DNA of 47,033 nt from CAVQRC01 sp963715045 (lineage in GTDB: Bacteria > Planctomycetota > Planctomycetia > Pirellulales > Lacipirellulaceae): contig CAVQRC010000015.1 in the NCBI GenBank assembly GCA_963715045.1, positions 1 through 47,033 of the forward strand, read 5' to 3'. Shown one piece after another: positions 7,435 through 15,462 of this stretch. Made by a program: the position numbers and the translations under genes. The notes below the pieces were generated by a model, which saw only the letters and a program-made list of their open reading frames with translations, ran no database searches and was not told where the DNA came from. Within the stretch, counting starts at the first letter, position 1, and each line of letters begins with the position of its first letter.

Positions 7435-8601
7435 ATGAGAATCACGAGACTGGAAGCGATTCCCGTAGTGGTCCCGCTCAAGCCGCATCTCCGGATGAAG
7501 ACTTCACACGGGATGCACGACGAATCGCCGTACGTGATCGTGCGTGTGCATACCGATGAGGGACTCGTCGGACTGGGCGAAGCGACGGTCACTCCTCGGT
7601 GGAGTGGCGAAACCGGCCCGGGCTGCGTCGCCATCATCGAGGGATTGCTGGCCGCGGAACTCGCCGGGGAAGATCCGACCCAGATCACGCGGCTGCGACG
7701 GAAGATGGAGTCCGCGATCCGGCTCAATCCGTTTACCAGGGCCGGCGTGGAGATGGCCCTGTGGGATCTGGCGGGAAAAGCCGTCGGGCTGCCCGTCTAT
7801 CAATTGCTGGGCGGGAAGGTTCGCGACGAGATGCCGGTCCGGTTGGTGATCGGATCGTGGGACGCGACCGCCGCGGTCGACCTGGCGAAGCACTTTCTCG
7901 AGCAGGGTGCGCGGTGCCTGAAGGTCAAGGTAGGACGTGATCCGCAACAGGACCTGCAGCGGATCAAGGCCGTCCGCGACGCAGCCGGGCCGCAGATCCC
8001 GATCACGATCGACGCGAATTGCGGTTGGACGTTTGCTCAGGCAGCGGCAATTCTGCCACAGCTCGAGGGGTTGGGAATCCTGTTCATCGAGCAACCGATT
8101 CCGACTGCAGATCGAACGCAACTGGCCGCCCTGCGAGCCCGAACCAGCATCCCGATCATGGCCGACGAAAGCGTATTCACACTGGCCGACGCCTGGCACA
8201 TGACCTGCGAGCGGGCAGTCGATGTAATCAGCGTCTACCCGGGCAAGAATGGCGGCATCCAAGCCACGGTGGAAATCACCAGCGTGGCGAAGGCCGCCGG
8301 CGTGTTGTGTTCGATGGGGAGCAATCTTGAATTGGGGATCGGGACCGCCGCGATGCTGCACCTGGGAGCCGCGATCCCAACGATCGCGAGCGAGGTCTAT
8401 CCGGGCGACTTTATCGGACCGCTGTATCACGAAGCCGACTTGCTCACAACGCCGCTCGCTCTCGGCCCCCCCGCGGCGCGGGTTCCCGAGGGGCCTGGAT
8501 TGGGAGTCGAACTGGACGAAGAACAATTGGAGAAGTATCGCGATACGTCCGGCCGGGCACGCAGCACCGGGAGCACGACCGACACCACGTTCGAAGGGTA
8601 G
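7435..8601 (+). CDS. Enolase-superfamily enzyme, mandelate racemase/muconate lactonizing type
   Basis: The 388-residue protein shows the MLE-subgroup catalytic set: Lys163 and Lys165 in LKVKVG, metal ligands Asp193 (DANCGW), Glu219 (FIEQP) and Asp244 (MADES), and Lys271 in YPGKNGG on the opposite face. The N-terminal capping domain (about 1-125) contains WDLAGKAVGLPVYQLLGG. Members abstract a proton alpha to a carboxylate; reactions include cycloisomerisation, racemisation, dehydration and dipeptide epimerisation, so the substrate cannot be named. It starts 46 bp after the dimethylformamidase-like gene and is probably in the same operon. The last ~20 residues are a Ser/Thr/Gly-rich tail outside the usual fold. 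Confidence 0.85.
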   Translation: MRITRLEAIPVVVPLKPHLRMKTSHGMHDESPYVIVRVHTDEGLVGLGEATVTPRWSGETGPGCVAIIEGLLAAELAGEDPTQITRLRRKMESAIRLNPFTRAGVEMALWDLAGKAVGLPVYQLLGGKVRDEMPVRLVIGSWDATAAVDLAKHFLEQGARCLKVKVGRDPQQDLQRIKAVRDAAGPQIPITIDANCGWTFAQAAAILPQLEGLGILFIEQPIPTADRTQLAALRARTSIPIMADESVFTLADAWHMTCERAVDVISVYPGKNGGIQATVEITSVAKAAGVLCSMGSNLELGIGTAAMLHLGAAIPTIASEVYPGDFIGPLYHEADLLTTPLALGPPAARVPEGPGLGVELDEEQLEKYRDTSGRARSTGSTTDTTFEG

Positions 8602-8625
8602 AGGTCGCCCCGAACTCCCGTCACC

Positions 8626-9186
8626 ATGACCAGGTTCGTCAACTTCGCGCTCTATCAGACAGGCTGGTTCGCCTGCGTACTCGGTGCTGCCTGGCAGCTA
8701 CCGTGGATCGGGTGCGGGATCGCTCTGGCTCTCATTGGCATCCACTTCTGGCTGGCTGCGGATCGCGGGACAGAAATTCGCATCGCCATCGCAGCCGCCT
8801 TCGTGGGATTCGCCGTCGATTCAGGGCAACTGTGGATCGGATCGTTCCGGTTTCCTCACGGGAGCATCGTGGAGTGGCTTCCTCCTCCGTGGATGACGCT
8901 GCTGTGGATGCAATTCGCGACGACGTTTCGATACTCGATGAAATGGCTCAGTCAACGATACTTGCGGGCCAGTCTGTTCGGGCTGCTGGGAGCACCCGCG
9001 GCATTCTTCGCCGGTGAGCGGCTGGGGGCGATCGACTTTCTCGCGCCCCGGGCACTGCACTTCGTGATTCTGGCCGTGGTGTGGGCGATCGCCGTGCCAC
9101 TGTTGATCTGGATCTCGGATCGCCGGACCGGAAGCTCAGACGCTGGCGGAACCTACCGAGGGCCGATGTTCGCGGAGGGTGGTTGA
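8626..9186 (+). CDS. DUF2878 family integral membrane protein
   Basis: The 186-residue protein is strongly hydrophobic, with about five predicted membrane-spanning segments: around 8-30, 30-45, 50-72, 85-100 and 125-160, the last including HFVILAVVWAIAVPLLIW. The N-terminal FALYQTGWFACVLGAA and the VDSGQLWIGSFRFP loop match my recollection of DUF2878 proteins, whose function is unknown. It starts 24 bp after the enolase-superfamily gene on the same strand, so co-transcription is possible, but the functional link is not evident. Confidence 0.7.
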   Translation: MTRFVNFALYQTGWFACVLGAAWQLPWIGCGIALALIGIHFWLAADRGTEIRIAIAAAFVGFAVDSGQLWIGSFRFPHGSIVEWLPPPWMTLLWMQFATTFRYSMKWLSQRYLRASLFGLLGAPAAFFAGERLGAIDFLAPRALHFVILAVVWAIAVPLLIWISDRRTGSSDAGGTYRGPMFAEGG

Positions 9187-9221
9187 AGCCTTCGGACCGG
9201 AATGCCTGATGGCCGCATCCT

Positions 9222-9277
9222 GTCATTTGTCATTTGTCATTTGTCATTTGTCATGTGTCATGTGTCATGTGTCACGT
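9222..9277. repeat. Heptamer tandem repeat (GTCATTT)n/(GTCATGT)n with inverted partner at 9382-9395
   Basis: Eight consecutive 7-base units run 9222-9277: four GTCATTT, three GTCATGT and one GTCACGT. At 9382-9395 the reverse-complement unit AATGACA occurs twice, so the two arrays could pair in a long hairpin. The stretch 9187-9727 otherwise holds no gene I can support. Similar AATGAC words recur at 13660-13905. Confidence 0.85.
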
Positions 9278-9727
9278 GGGCGTGTCGACGATTTCGTCGA
9301 CGAGAACCAGCAACTGTGCCAAATTTTTGTCGCGTCGATCACGACGTCAAAGCCCTACCAGATGACAGATGACCTAGGACCAATGACAAATGACAAATGG
9401 AAAATTCTTTACGCTGGCCAAGGGGAAAGCGGCCTTGCAGCCACATCCACGAAGATCCACTTGATCACTGGAAGCGATCCTGGTGCGTCGCCGGCCTGAT
9501 CGTGCTGCTTGCGGGCTGGTGGGTGGCTGGATCATGGCCAGTCGATCCGGCGCACGATTTGAACGGCGTCAAACTGCCACATCGCAGGGGGCGACTTCGA
9601 GACTGCTTGAAGTGTTGGTGCTTCCGCTCAGCATACCGATGGCAAAACGGTTGTTCCCTGGACCGTTGATGGAGTAAGTTACCTACGGTCGGCGGCCCTT
9701 GAACTCCTCAATACGGATACCGGATCC

Positions 9728-10435
9728 TTGCGACAACTGCTTCGAAGCGTGCGACGGTCTGGTTTCACGCTCGTGGAGCTGCTGGTCGTGATGGCGATCA
9801 TCGGCGCTCTCGTGGCCCTGTTGCTTCCGGCGGTGCAGTCAAGTCGCGAGGCAGCGCGAACGGCAGAGTGCCGGAACAACCTGAAACAGCTTGGGTTGGC
9901 CACGCAAGAACTACCATGCAGCCCACAACCTGTTCCCCGGCTTCGGCGGCGAGCATCAGCCCGCGGCCGTCCGTTTCGATCGTGCGCTGGAGTATTTTCA
10001 AGACAGAGAAGGCTGGGACGGCGGAAGTTGGATCGTGCAAATTCTGCCTTACCTGGAAGAAATCCAGCTGGCCAGGCTGCTCGCAGAAACTGCGAACGCG
10101 AGCAGCGTCGACGCCGCTATGAGGACTTCGGTCCAGAGCCCATTTCGCAGTTGATTTGTCCTTCGCGGCGGGAACCGACCGACTATCCGCTGCAGGCGGG
10201 GTACTTGAGTCGGTTCGGCCAATCGGCAGCGCGGACCGATTACGGCATGAACGGGGGGGCGTCCACTGCAATCGGCCTGGAGTTGTTCGTCGAATGGAAC
10301 GGAATCTGGATACTCGGTCAACGGTCGTCCTCGCGGAGGGTCAGCGATGGCCTGAGCCACACGTACTTGATCGGCGAAAAGGCGATGAACAGTGAGAACT
10401 ACGAATCGAGGCTTCGCCTCGGTTGCCGGCGGTGA
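9728..10435 (+). pseudogene. DUF1559 prepilin-like protein, two frameshifts and 3' truncation
   Basis: The N-terminus has the type IV pilin-like signal GFTLVELLVVMAIIGALVAL, followed by LLPAVQSSREAAR, typical of planctomycete DUF1559 proteins. After LGLATQ (near 9909) the reading moves to the next frame (NYHAAHNLFPGFGG, GSWIVQILPYLEEIQLA). Near 10115 it returns to the first frame (ISQLICPSRR, RTDYGMNGG, VSDGLSHTYLIGEKAMNSENYES). The shifts are one extra and one missing base and compensate each other. Similarity stops near 10400, before the C-terminal H-X9-DG motif seen in the intact gene at 44070-45218. Family members are exported surface proteins of uncertain role. Confidence 0.75.
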
Positions 10436-10736
10436 AACGAACGAAGCGACAGGGCCCTGACCGATCTTGCGGATTCGCCCGCGGGCCTGCCAGCCGGGAG
10501 ATGCGCGGTGGAGGACCCGACCGCTGGACAAACCAATTCGGGTGATAGGGCACTCGATGTCTGCGGCCGGCGGGATCGCGAACGACGTCATCAAGCCGAA
10601 CCACACAACGACGGTCGGACGGGCAGCCGGGCAGCAACGACGCCGCCAGGGAGCTGCCATGAACGCTCGGCGACGGACTTCGAATTCCTGACATGGCAAC
10701 ATCGATTGCGGGAAGTGGTTGGGAGAGAGACGCTGT
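10436..10736. other. Unassigned stretch between two broken genes
   Basis: No intact gene is visible. On the minus strand an ATG near 10661 opens a frame with a short hydrophobic stretch (VVVWFGLMTSFAIPPAA) that could be a decayed signal peptide, and another frame there gives VPYHPNWFVQRSG. I cannot match either to a family. A hairpin GAGGC-TTC-GCCTC lies at about 10408-10420, where the DUF1559 similarity ends. Confidence 0.4.
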
Positions 10737-11816
10737 TCAATACCCCTGCTGCATGGACGTACTGACGAGTCGCGGCGCGACCCGGGCCAACTCCTTGCCA
10801 GCCCGATCGTAGACGATCGCCGTGACGTGATGCCCGCCCGGGGGGGCGACGTCGACGGGCCAGGTGGCGGTGGCGATGACGAAGTTACCCTCCGGCTGCA
10901 GCGTTTCCCGCTGGGCCTCGTACTCACCGAGCGTGTTTCCGGCCAGGTCCGTGAGCGGAACACGATCTTGCCCACCGCGTCGAGCTGGTTCGGCGGCAGG
11001 ATCAATCGTGCCCGTACGCACGGGCCCGTACCGGTTGTCCCCACGCCGTGTCGCAACGGATCGGCATCATCACCGGGCCGCAAGCTTGCCAGTAGGCCGG
11101 TTCCCACTGGTCGACCAACTGCACCTTGGCCAGGCTGGCCGGTTGCTGCACGGAAAGGGGCGATCCGTAGGCAAAGTAGCGGTCGACGCGTTCGGCCGCC
11201 GTCGGAGTAGCACAGTTCGGCGTCGACGCCGATGACCTCCCCGGACTGGGGCTTGAAGTTCGGAAAATTCTTCCAGGGCAGTTTGAATTCGACTTCCATC
11301 CCGTGCTCGGTTCTCGCGCGGCGACCTCGACGCCGATCTTGGGAATCGCATCGAGATAGCCGGGCCGCAAGCAGAATCGCGGCTTGACCTCGGTCCCGGT
11401 GAGGCCGACCCAGTAGCAGTGCACGGAGCCGTCGTTGGTCCACGTCGTCGAGCGGAAGTTCTCGCCGCGGCGGGTGTCGAAATACCATTCGACGCCGTCG
11501 CCTTCCCACAGCCGATCGTCCGGGGCATGATTGGCCCGCTTCTCGTCGAGCGTTCGCAGACCCGCGTAGAACGCCTCGTCGTCCCACATGTAGAAAAACT
11601 GGGCCGCGCGATTCTTCCAGTCGGGATGAAAGTAGTTGATCGGCGTGCAGAAGGCGTGCTGCGAACTCCGCCAGGTCGCCGTCGATGACCATCTTGCTCG
11701 GTGCGCGGGTTGCCACGCCGCGAACGCCGCTGGCAAGATCCTCCGCGGCAACCGAACCGATGGGCACGAGCAGCAGCGTAAACAGAAGTGAGCAGTAGAT
11801 CGTGACCCGGTTCATG
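10737..11816 (-). pseudogene. Exported CBM9/DOMON-like protein, several frameshifts
   Basis: Starting at ATG 11816 there is a clear Sec signal peptide (about residues 1-24, core SLLFTLLLVPIG). The segment SKMVIDGDLAEF is typical of the start of carbohydrate-binding family 9-like modules. The module continues in another frame with FFYMWDDEAFYAGLRTLDEK, WEGDGVEWYFDTRRGENF and DGSVHCYWVG. It then reads in the first frame (MEVEFKLPWKNF), then again in the second (KVQLVDQWEPAYW), and finally in the third to the stop at 10737 (PVDVAPPGGHHVTAIVYDRAG). I place shifts near 11660, 11315, 11195 and 11035. The unbroken protein would be about 355 residues. A dispersed ~52-bp element lies 21 bp upstream of the start in the same orientation. 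Confidence 0.7.
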
Positions 11817-11837
11817 GGTGGACTCCGGCGAGAGAGG

Positions 11838-11889
11838 TAAGAGCTGATCCCAAGATCAACGTCAACGACTGGTTTTCCCGGCCGTGCGA
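11838..11889 (-). repeat. Dispersed ~52-bp element, copy 2
   Basis: On the minus strand it reads CACGGCCGGGAAAACC, then GTTGACGTTGATCTTGG, then GATCAGCTCTTA. It matches the copies at 28294 and 45246. It ends 21 bp before the ATG at 11816 of the CBM9-like gene and has the same orientation as that gene. Confidence 0.7.
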
Positions 11890-12175
11890 AACGCGCAGCG
11901 ACGTTTCGGAACAGGTTCTCAGCGTGGATATTGGCCAATGATTATAGCCGAGGTGGATCACCCCCATGCGAGACATTCGACCGCGCGTTACGGGACTGGC
12001 AAGAAGTCCGTCTCGAAGGGCTAGAGCTGGGGGCTTTCCGCTCATTGAATTGGTCGTCCATCCAGCGGGCGGCGGACGTGAACACCCCCGCAGCCTGTGG
12101 ACGATGGAGATGCGGTGACAACTTGCACGGAACACCTCGGCGCGGTCAGCCCCCGAAGGGGGCGGCTGCGTGTAG

Positions 12176-12225
12176 CCGTGGGTGAGCGATGGCGAGCCTC
12201 CGGCGAGCCCTCGCGGAACCCACGG
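12176..12225 (-). repeat. REP-like dispersed element, copy 2
   Basis: This is the inverted counterpart of 210-259, with CCGTGGG and CCCACGG ends and the internal words GAGCGATGGCGAGCCTCCGG. Length is again 50 bp and identity is high by eye. Confidence 0.65.
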
Positions 12226-12321
12226 ACACCAGGTCGCGCCGCGTGATGGCGTGCCGGCTCGATCGTGGCGGCTCTCTCGGATGTTGTACGAGCAGATGCT
12301 TTGACGAGTGCCCTGGAGGGG

Positions 12322-12342
12322 ATCGTTCGCATCGCGAACGAT
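12322..12342. repeat. Palindromic repeat, copy 2
   Basis: The arms ATCGTTCGC and GCGAACGAT are identical to those at 102-122; only the 3-base loop differs (ATC instead of GAA). Confidence 0.7.
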
Positions 12343-12411
12343 GCTAATTTCGCCCTTGCGGGCAAAGGACGCAAAGGCACATCAGGGACAGATCGCCAGT
12401 CACGTGATGAG

Positions 12412-12437
12412 ACCTCCCCGAGCTCGTCTCGGGGGGT
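12412..12437 (+). terminator. Terminator-like hairpin
   Basis: The arms CCTCCCCGA and TCGGGGGG enclose a GCTCGTC loop and are followed by TCTTTG on the plus strand. No gene ends just upstream, so it may be an orphan of a lost gene. Confidence 0.4.
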
Positions 12438-13096
12438 CTTTGAGGTGCGTCAACCTGCGGCGGTGAGATCGCTGAAATCGCCCGCCGCACAAACAGCAGG
12501 GGCCATTCTCCGCGGCGTGGCACACTGCCCGCAGCTACGGATCTCTCAACCCGCCTCGGCGTCATCGGCCGACGACGCGTCGGCGTTTCACGCTTGATGC
12601 AGGTTGGTCGACCTGGATCTTCATGCACACGCCAACGCCGCCTAGTGGCGGAGCGGCGCCGCGGATTCCGACTGCCGTCGTTTGGCTACGAGATTCCAGT
12701 CAGTGTAGTCTAGACTCTGGAACCCAAGGGTGAATCACTTGATTCTGTACCACGCGTGCCGCCCTAGTGCGCGAGGAATATGCTGCCCAGTTCCGCGGAA
12801 CATCCAGGCATGATGGAGGTCGATTCGCCGGCGCGCAGACGGAATCAGACCCCAACGAGCTGGCTCGTGAACCGAGGCGTAATGAGGTCACGCAAGGCTC
12901 CACGCCGACCGCAAACGACGGCCCAGCCACAGGCCGCGGGTCGGAGGCGGCTACGGTCTGCTCCCTGGGAGACGACCTTCGCGCATCCGCCGATCAGCTT
13001 AAACGTTCGCCACGCGAGACGCTGGCGAGAGATCGTCCGACGAAGGACCGGAAGCTCAGTTCGGCGGCTTCGCCTCGAGCCGCGTCCGGATGCGCC

Positions 13097-13116
13097 ATCG
13101 TTCGCGAAGGAACGAT
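13097..13116. repeat. Palindromic repeat, copy 3 (one base shorter)
   Basis: It reads ATCGTTCGC-GAA-GGAACGAT, the same palindrome as at 102-122 with one C missing in the right arm. Confidence 0.6.
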
Positions 13117-13329
13117 CGCGGGCGGGCTGAGACGCTTCGGACGGAGACTCGCTAAGCAAGTAATTGGAGGAACTCGTGACCGGGTTGCGCGAGGCCGATT
13201 ATGTTCTCCCACGACCGCCGCTTAGCCAGGGACCTGCTTCTCCCGGAGGAAGCTCCGAGGGGTTGTCCTCATCCGGTGGCCAACAACCTTTCTGGTCTTT
13301 CGTCCCAAATTGAGTCCCTACCTGCCGAC

Positions 13330-13616
13330 ATGATCAGCAGAATGCTGCAGAGCTTAAGAGCGATCTAGCAGATTCCTGGAAGAAGAACACGCCGATCGCT
13401 ACGATGACGCGCCGTGCCAACGCCAGACCAGATTGCGTACGCGACGCTGACTTCAATGTCCTTGAGCGCCAGCGTGCGGGCTGTGAACGATGCCGCGTAA
13501 CAGACCCACAACAGCAACGATGGCACGGGTCTGGTAAAGCCCGCGGAAAGCTTCATGCAGGTCGTACCTGCGACCTCCAGCACGATTGCGGCAACGAGGA
13601 TGAACCAAGGTTGCAT
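13330..13616 (-). pseudogene. SMR-family small multidrug-resistance-type transporter, frameshifted
   Basis: The ATG at 13616 opens a protein resembling EmrE/SugE-type four-helix transporters of the inner membrane. AAIVLEVAGTTCMKLSAGFT carries the essential membrane glutamate of helix 1, and ALKDIEVSVAYAIWSGVGT forms the usual helix 3 motif. Directly after GVGTA the frame is lost. Reading in another frame recovers AIGVFFFQESARSLL, and a further shift recovers LCSILLIMSAG. The expected ~105 residues are thus spread over at least two frameshifts, and the end is degraded. It stands alone in the decayed island. Confidence 0.7.
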
Positions 13617-13934
13617 GGACTCTCCTTCTGGGGCAGTCGAGAAAACGTGAATTTGGAGTTCAGAATGATGGCGAATGACTGACCGACGCTACCCATTCGC
13701 TGTCACAAGTGAAGAGGCGGATGCGCTGCGAGACGAAATCGAAGCGGCCTGCCGTGACGTACTGCCCGGCACAAGAACAGAGCTTCGTTCGCGGTGCAAG
13801 GGCCTCACTCCGCTGGGTGCAGGAAAGGGCTTGTTGGTGTCACGGAAGCGGCCCGGGCTTCGAATGACTAAGGACTAATGACTTAGGGAATCCCCAATGA
13901 CGAATTCCCAACAAAGAGTGGCCCGTCGACCCAT
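13617..13934. other. Intergenic stretch with AATGAC-type degenerate repeats
   Basis: A 67-residue plus-strand ORF (13675-13878) has no recognisable motif and ends in repeat-like sequence, so I do not call it. The words GAATGACT and AATGAC recur at about 13675, 13862, 13876 and 13898, resembling the heptamer arrays at 9222-9395. Confidence 0.5.
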
Positions 13935-13935
13935 T

Positions 13936-13954
13936 AAAGACCCCGGGGGTCTTT
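13936..13954. terminator. Likely terminator downstream of the GT81 gene
   Basis: The inverted repeat AAAGACC-CCGGG-GGTCTTT has T-rich flanks on both strands. It lies 21 bp past the stop of the minus-strand gene ending at 13975, so it is well placed to end transcription of the glycoside cluster. It could also work for the plus strand. Confidence 0.65.
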
Positions 13955-13974
13955 TTGGGGGAATAGGCAATACT

Positions 13975-15462
13975 TCAGGCGGTGTGGGCGTATTCAGCCA
14001 GGTCATCTTCGGCAACTTGACGCAGACGTGCTGAGAATTCCGGAAGCGCGGCGACGACCCGGGTCCAGGTGGGCAGGGCGGAGATCCCGGACGGATCTTC
14101 CAGCACCATATCGCCGGCCACGGTAATCTGCCCGGCGAACGCCTCGATCGTCTCCTCTTCGCCGTGCCGATCGTACTCCAGGCTGTTCATGAGGGCGTCG
14201 GCGTGATACTGGCGAATGGCGTCCTGGGCCAGCCGCAGGTAGCTGTTGCGGATGCTGAGCAGGTGCCCCTGATTCACGACGGTGCCCTGGCTCATCAGTG
14301 TTCGCAGGATGCTGGTGAGGATGTCGGTTGCCATGCCCATCAAGCCTTTGCGGGGATCCTCGAGCGACAGCGGCTGGTGTTTGTGTTCATAGGTTCGGCC
14401 CAGGTCGACCTGGCACACGCGCTTCGGCGATGTGTTGCGGAAGACTTCTGCGAGCGTGCCGACTTCCAGTCCCCAGTCACAGGGGATGCGGTTGGAGCGG
14501 GCGAGCGTGGCCGAAACGGCAAACTCGCCGGCGAGCGGGTAGCGAAAGCTTCGCACGAACACGAGAAACTCGTCGTCGCCGAGTACCGAAATCATCGCGC
14601 GAATCAGCGGAGTGACGAGCAGGCGGGCGACACGGCCGTGCATGCGGTCGGTGCAGCGCGCGTAATAGGCCTTGCAGAAATCGAAATCGAGGCTCGGATA
14701 GGCCATCGGCAGGCAGAGCCGCATGAGCATGTCGTTGTCGTAGTTGACAATGTCACAATCCTGGAGCACGAACGCCTTGAGGCGGGGATCGGCCAACAAG
14801 TAACCGAATGCCATCCACACGGCCCTCCCTTTTCCAGGTCGGGAGACGTCGAAACCCGCATCGGTCAACTCCTGATACAGCTCGTGGCCACGAGGGCCAT
14901 CGGTCCACAGAATTCTTGCGCGATCCCCAAGTTGTCGGGTGATCGCGTAGGTCGCCCGATAATCGTCCACCGAGTCGGCCCGGTTCAATACGATGACGAT
15001 CGTGTCGATGAACGCGACCTTGGTCAGTTTCTCGATGATCCTGGCGAAAGGTTCCGCATTCATGTCCGAGGCCGTGACCGGCAGCACCAACCCGATGGGC
15101 GCACGTTGGGTAGCCGCCGTCAGCTTGTCGATCAGCTGATCGGGATGCATGGTTCCCAGTTCGTGGATCGTGGTGATCGGACCGTATTGAGCAAAGTCGG
15201 GCAAAGGATCGGCTTCCGGGGAGTGCAACCAGGAGGAACTCGCGTCGTCGCGCGTGAGTATACCCGAAAGGGCAGGCGCGATTGGAGCCCTCGTTGGAGA
15301 GGGGCCTGGGCTCAGGGGTCGGGGATCAGGTGTGGGCGACGGCCGTAACGAACTCAGCTCGGAATTGAGATACCGACGCGGGCGGAGGGTCTGGAAAGCG
15401 TCAGCCGGGGGCTCCGGTCGCGGGCGTTCCGGCGGAGTTGGCGTTACTTTCGCTGAAGCCAC
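13975..15462 (-). CDS. gpgS: Glucosyl-3-phosphoglycerate synthase-like glycosyltransferase (GT81)
   Basis: GpgS transfers glucose from an NDP-glucose to 3-phosphoglycerate in the cytoplasm, the first step to glucosylglycerate. The protein shows the family pattern: GLVLPVTASDMN; GKGRAVWMAFGYLLAD; the DxD motif at 235-237 (VLQDCDIVNYD); SLDFDFCKAYYARCTDRMHG; FRYPLAGEFA; and IPCDWGLEVGTLAEVFRN with RVCQVDLGRTYEHKHQ. The open frame begins at a GTG at 15462, overlapping the phosphorylase gene by 19 bases. However, the first ~75 residues are Pro/Arg-rich and unlike the family, and a TATACT box lies near 15255. The true start may be near 15228-15150; typical members begin shortly before the DFAQYG segment. 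It is the last gene of the cluster, with a terminator just after it. Confidence 0.72.
   Translation of the reverse strand: MASAKVTPTPPERPRPEPPADAFQTLRPRRYLNSELSSLRPSPTPDPRPLSPGPSPTRAPIAPALSGILTRDDASSSWLHSPEADPLPDFAQYGPITTIHELGTMHPDQLIDKLTAATQRAPIGLVLPVTASDMNAEPFARIIEKLTKVAFIDTIVIVLNRADSVDDYRATYAITRQLGDRARILWTDGPRGHELYQELTDAGFDVSRPGKGRAVWMAFGYLLADPRLKAFVLQDCDIVNYDNDMLMRLCLPMAYPSLDFDFCKAYYARCTDRMHGRVARLLVTPLIRAMISVLGDDEFLVFVRSFRYPLAGEFAVSATLARSNRIPCDWGLEVGTLAEVFRNTSPKRVCQVDLGRTYEHKHQPLSLEDPRKGLMGMATDILTSILRTLMSQGTVVNQGHLLSIRNSYLRLAQDAIRQYHADALMNSLEYDRHGEEETIEAFAGQITVAGDMVLEDPSGISALPTWTRVVAALPEFSARLRQVAEDDLAEYAHTA
15229..15443 (-). promoter_or_regulatory. Possible internal spacer and promoter before GT81
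   Basis: The interval lies between the phosphorylase stop and the probable start of the GT81 domain. It contains repeated CCCCTGAGCCC-like words on the minus strand and a TATACT hexamer near 15255. It translates to an unnatural Pro-rich stretch. I read it as non-coding spacer with a candidate -10 box; no clear -35 box is visible. Confidence 0.35.

Larger units (their letters stand above)
11900..13320. other. Gene-poor stretch with palindromes only
   Basis: I see no supportable protein or RNA gene here on either strand. Open frames are short, basic and lack recognisable motifs. The stretch contains a REP-like element (12176-12225), two 20-21-bp palindromes (12322, 13097) and a terminator-like hairpin (12412-12437). 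It looks like an accumulation zone for small repeats and decayed sequence. Confidence 0.6.

Noticed and set aside
9222..9277. Possible CRISPR array
   Set aside because: The units are 7 bp with no spacers, so this is a simple tandem repeat; no Cas-like gene is in the window.
12767..13225. 152-codon plus-strand ORF in the gene-poor stretch
   Set aside because: Basic, low-complexity translation with a palindrome inside it and no recognisable domain.
13330..13616. Intact small multidrug transporter gene
   Set aside because: The frame is lost after GVGTA and the remainder is spread over two other frames.
13675..13878. 67-codon plus-strand ORF beginning MTDRRYPFAV
   Set aside because: No ribosome-binding site or recognisable motif, and its end runs into degenerate AATGAC repeats.
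14164..15348. 394-codon plus-strand open frame
   Set aside because: It is antisense to the GT81 gene, whose motifs are complete; long antisense frames are expected at this GC content.
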